This document shows positions 42,639 through 43,739 of a stretch of 43,739 nt of DNA, piece by piece. The stretch comes from JARKQH01 sp964631605 (GTDB lineage Bacteria; Verrucomicrobiota; Verrucomicrobiia; Limisphaerales; UBA8199). The notes beneath the pieces are model-generated. The model saw only the letters and a program-made list of their open reading frames with translations. It was not told where the DNA came from and did no database searches. Numbering within the stretch: the first letter of the stretch is position 1; each line of letters begins with the position of its first letter. A program made the position numbers and the translations under genes. The stretch covers positions 1 to 43,739 of the forward strand of contig CAZVYG010000038.1 of the NCBI GenBank assembly GCA_964631605.1, given 5' to 3'.

Positions 42639-43739
42639 CTACGCTGTCTGCAACCGGCGGACGAGGAAGGGCGCGAACTCGTCGCGCAGGTGAGGCGGGA
42701 TGCGGGCTTTGAACCGGGCGGTGTCGCCGTCGTAATTGCGCTCGACCACCTGCCCCACCTCATGGAGGCGGGCGATCACGCCGGCACAGTCGTGGGGGAC
42801 GGACAGCTCGAGGAAATCGCGGATGGGACGCAGGGCGCTGCCGAGCTGTGCCAGCAGGGCGGGGATGCCCTCGCCGGTGGTGGCGGAGAGGGCCACCGAG
42901 TTCGGGTATTGTTCGAGGAACCGGGTGAGGGCGGTCTGATTGCCGTTGAGCTGATCCACCTTGTTGAAAACCATCAGCGTCGGCTTGCCGTCGGCGCCGA
43001 TTTCCTCCAGCACGGTGTCCACCGACCGGATTTGCTGGTCCACCTGCGGATGGCTGACATCCACGACATGGAGCAGGAGATCGGCCTGGACCACCTCTTC
43101 GAGCGTGGCTTTGAACGCCTCGACCAGCCCGTGAGGCAGCTTGCGGATAAAGCCCACCGTGTCGGTGAGCAGCACGTTCTGGTTGGTGGGCAGCCGCAAC
43201 CGCCGGGTGGTCGGGTCCAGCGTCGCAAACAGCTTGTTTTCGGCAAGAACCTCGGCGCCGGTCAGGGCATTGAGCAAGGTGGATTTGCCGGCGTTGGTGT
43301 AGCCCACAATCGAGGCCAGGGCCCAATGATTCCGCTGGCGAGCCTGGCGCTGGGTGCCGCGCTGCCGGCGCACCACCTCCAGCTCGCGTTCGATCCGCGC
43401 AATCCGGTCCTGCACGCGGCGACGGTCGGTTTCCAACTGCGTTTCACCTTCGCCCCGCATGCCGATGCCGCCTTTTTGCCGCGACAAGTGGCCCCAGAAC
43501 CGCGTCAACCGCGGCAGCAAATGCTGCAACTGGGCCAGCTCGATCTGCAGTTTCCCCTCCCGCGTCCGGGCGCGCTGGGCGAAAATGTCCAGGATCAGCG
43601 ACGTCCGATCCAACACTTTGCAGTTGAACAGCTTCTCGAGGTTGCGGCTTTGGGCGGGGGTTAACTCGTCATCGAAAATGACTGTGTCCACATCCGCCTC
43701 GCGGCAAAGTTCCGCAAACTCCTCGGCTTTGCCCTTCCC
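42639..43739 (-). CDS. hflX: GTPase HflX (5' end outside window)
   Basis: A ribosome-associated GTPase that splits stalled or idle ribosomes. The frame stays open to the window edge, with GKGKAEEFAELCREADVDTV then IFDDELTPAQSRNLEKLFNC, so the N-terminus is missing; a GTG at 43691 is internal. The glycine-rich segment GGIGMRGEGETQLETDRR marks the HflX-specific subdomain. GTPase motifs are G1 GYTNAGKST, G3 region DTVGFIRKLPHGLVEAFKAT, and G4 NKVD. The C-terminus ends RDEFAPFLVRRLQTA. At least 366 residues are present. It is convergent with the zinc-ribbon gene. Confidence 0.95.
   Translation of the reverse strand, partial: GKGKAEEFAELCREADVDTVIFDDELTPAQSRNLEKLFNCKVLDRTSLILDIFAQRARTREGKLQIELAQLQHLLPRLTRFWGHLSRQKGGIGMRGEGETQLETDRRRVQDRIARIERELEVVRRQRGTQRQARQRNHWALASIVGYTNAGKSTLLNALTGAEVLAENKLFATLDPTTRRLRLPTNQNVLLTDTVGFIRKLPHGLVEAFKATLEEVVQADLLLHVVDVSHPQVDQQIRSVDTVLEEIGADGKPTLMVFNKVDQLNGNQTALTRFLEQYPNSVALSATTGEGIPALLAQLGSALRPIRDFLELSVPHDCAGVIARLHEVGQVVERNYDGDTARFKARIPPHLRDEFAPFLVRRLQTA

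Overview
The window is a 43.7 kb, GC-rich stretch of a bacterial chromosome, most likely from a Verrucomicrobiota member of the Pedosphaera/Limisphaera kind. The placement is inferred from gene families: a prepilin-like protein ending in a DG-type motif, a Tat-exported Gfo/Idh/MocA oxidoreductase, PQQ-like propeller and kinase-WD40 proteins, and secreted proteins of the 'WYTVDGGGG...GTIGQ' type. No rRNA gene is present to confirm it. Runs of N at 8569-8578, 36417-36516 and 40782-40791 show a draft or metagenome assembly. I recognised no tRNA, rRNA or CRISPR array.

Layout. 1-5.2 kb: the 3' part of an RND heavy-metal efflux pump, a secreted PQQ-like beta-propeller protein, a possible monooxygenase remnant and a secreted GH20-like protein. 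5.4-6.6 kb: a glycosyltransferase. 6.7-11.0 kb: a compact phage packaging module (small membrane protein, putative small terminase, large terminase, HK97-type portal, connector) with no capsid, tail, integrase or lysis genes, preceded by a symmetric nested palindrome. 11.1-15.7 kb: a minus-strand exopolysaccharide export set (outer-membrane beta-barrel, Wzc-like kinase, Wza-like lipoprotein, FHA protein). 16-18.3 kb: a prepilin-like protein, a LysR regulator and a divergent acyl carrier protein. 18.7-20.6 kb: galU overlapping a glucuronokinase-like GHMP kinase, probably supplying UDP-sugars to the exopolysaccharide. 20.6-24.0 kb: a coupled membrane gene pair that looks like an uncharacterised MotA/MotB (ExbB/ExbD, ZorA/ZorB) type stator with a very long coiled coil. 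24.2-27.4 kb: UbiA-type prenyltransferase, Gfo/Idh oxidoreductase and UbiX-type flavin prenyltransferase.

27.7-36.3 kb is a signalling and surface region. It holds a Ser/Thr kinase with 14 WD40 repeats, a minus-strand operon of three secreted proteins (a YadA-like repeat protein, a beta-helix protein and a small beta-rich protein), and a divergent ECF-like sigma factor. The shared intergenic region contains an inverted repeat and a hairpin covering the sigma factor's Shine-Dalgarno sequence. 36.5-39.1 kb is a defence-type accessory patch: a C5 cytosine methyltransferase cut by a scaffold gap, a DUF4928-type presumed restriction enzyme, a stub of a Vsr endonuclease, and two small genes with probably leaderless promoters, one carrying a palindromic operator. 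39.3-43.7 kb returns to chromosomal genes: a Calx-beta surface protein, radC, a zinc-ribbon protein and the 3' part of hflX.

The most novel candidate is the stator-like pair at 20579-23973. The most striking DNA-level signals are the nested palindrome at 6689-6730 and the operator inside the promoter spacer at 38916-38944.
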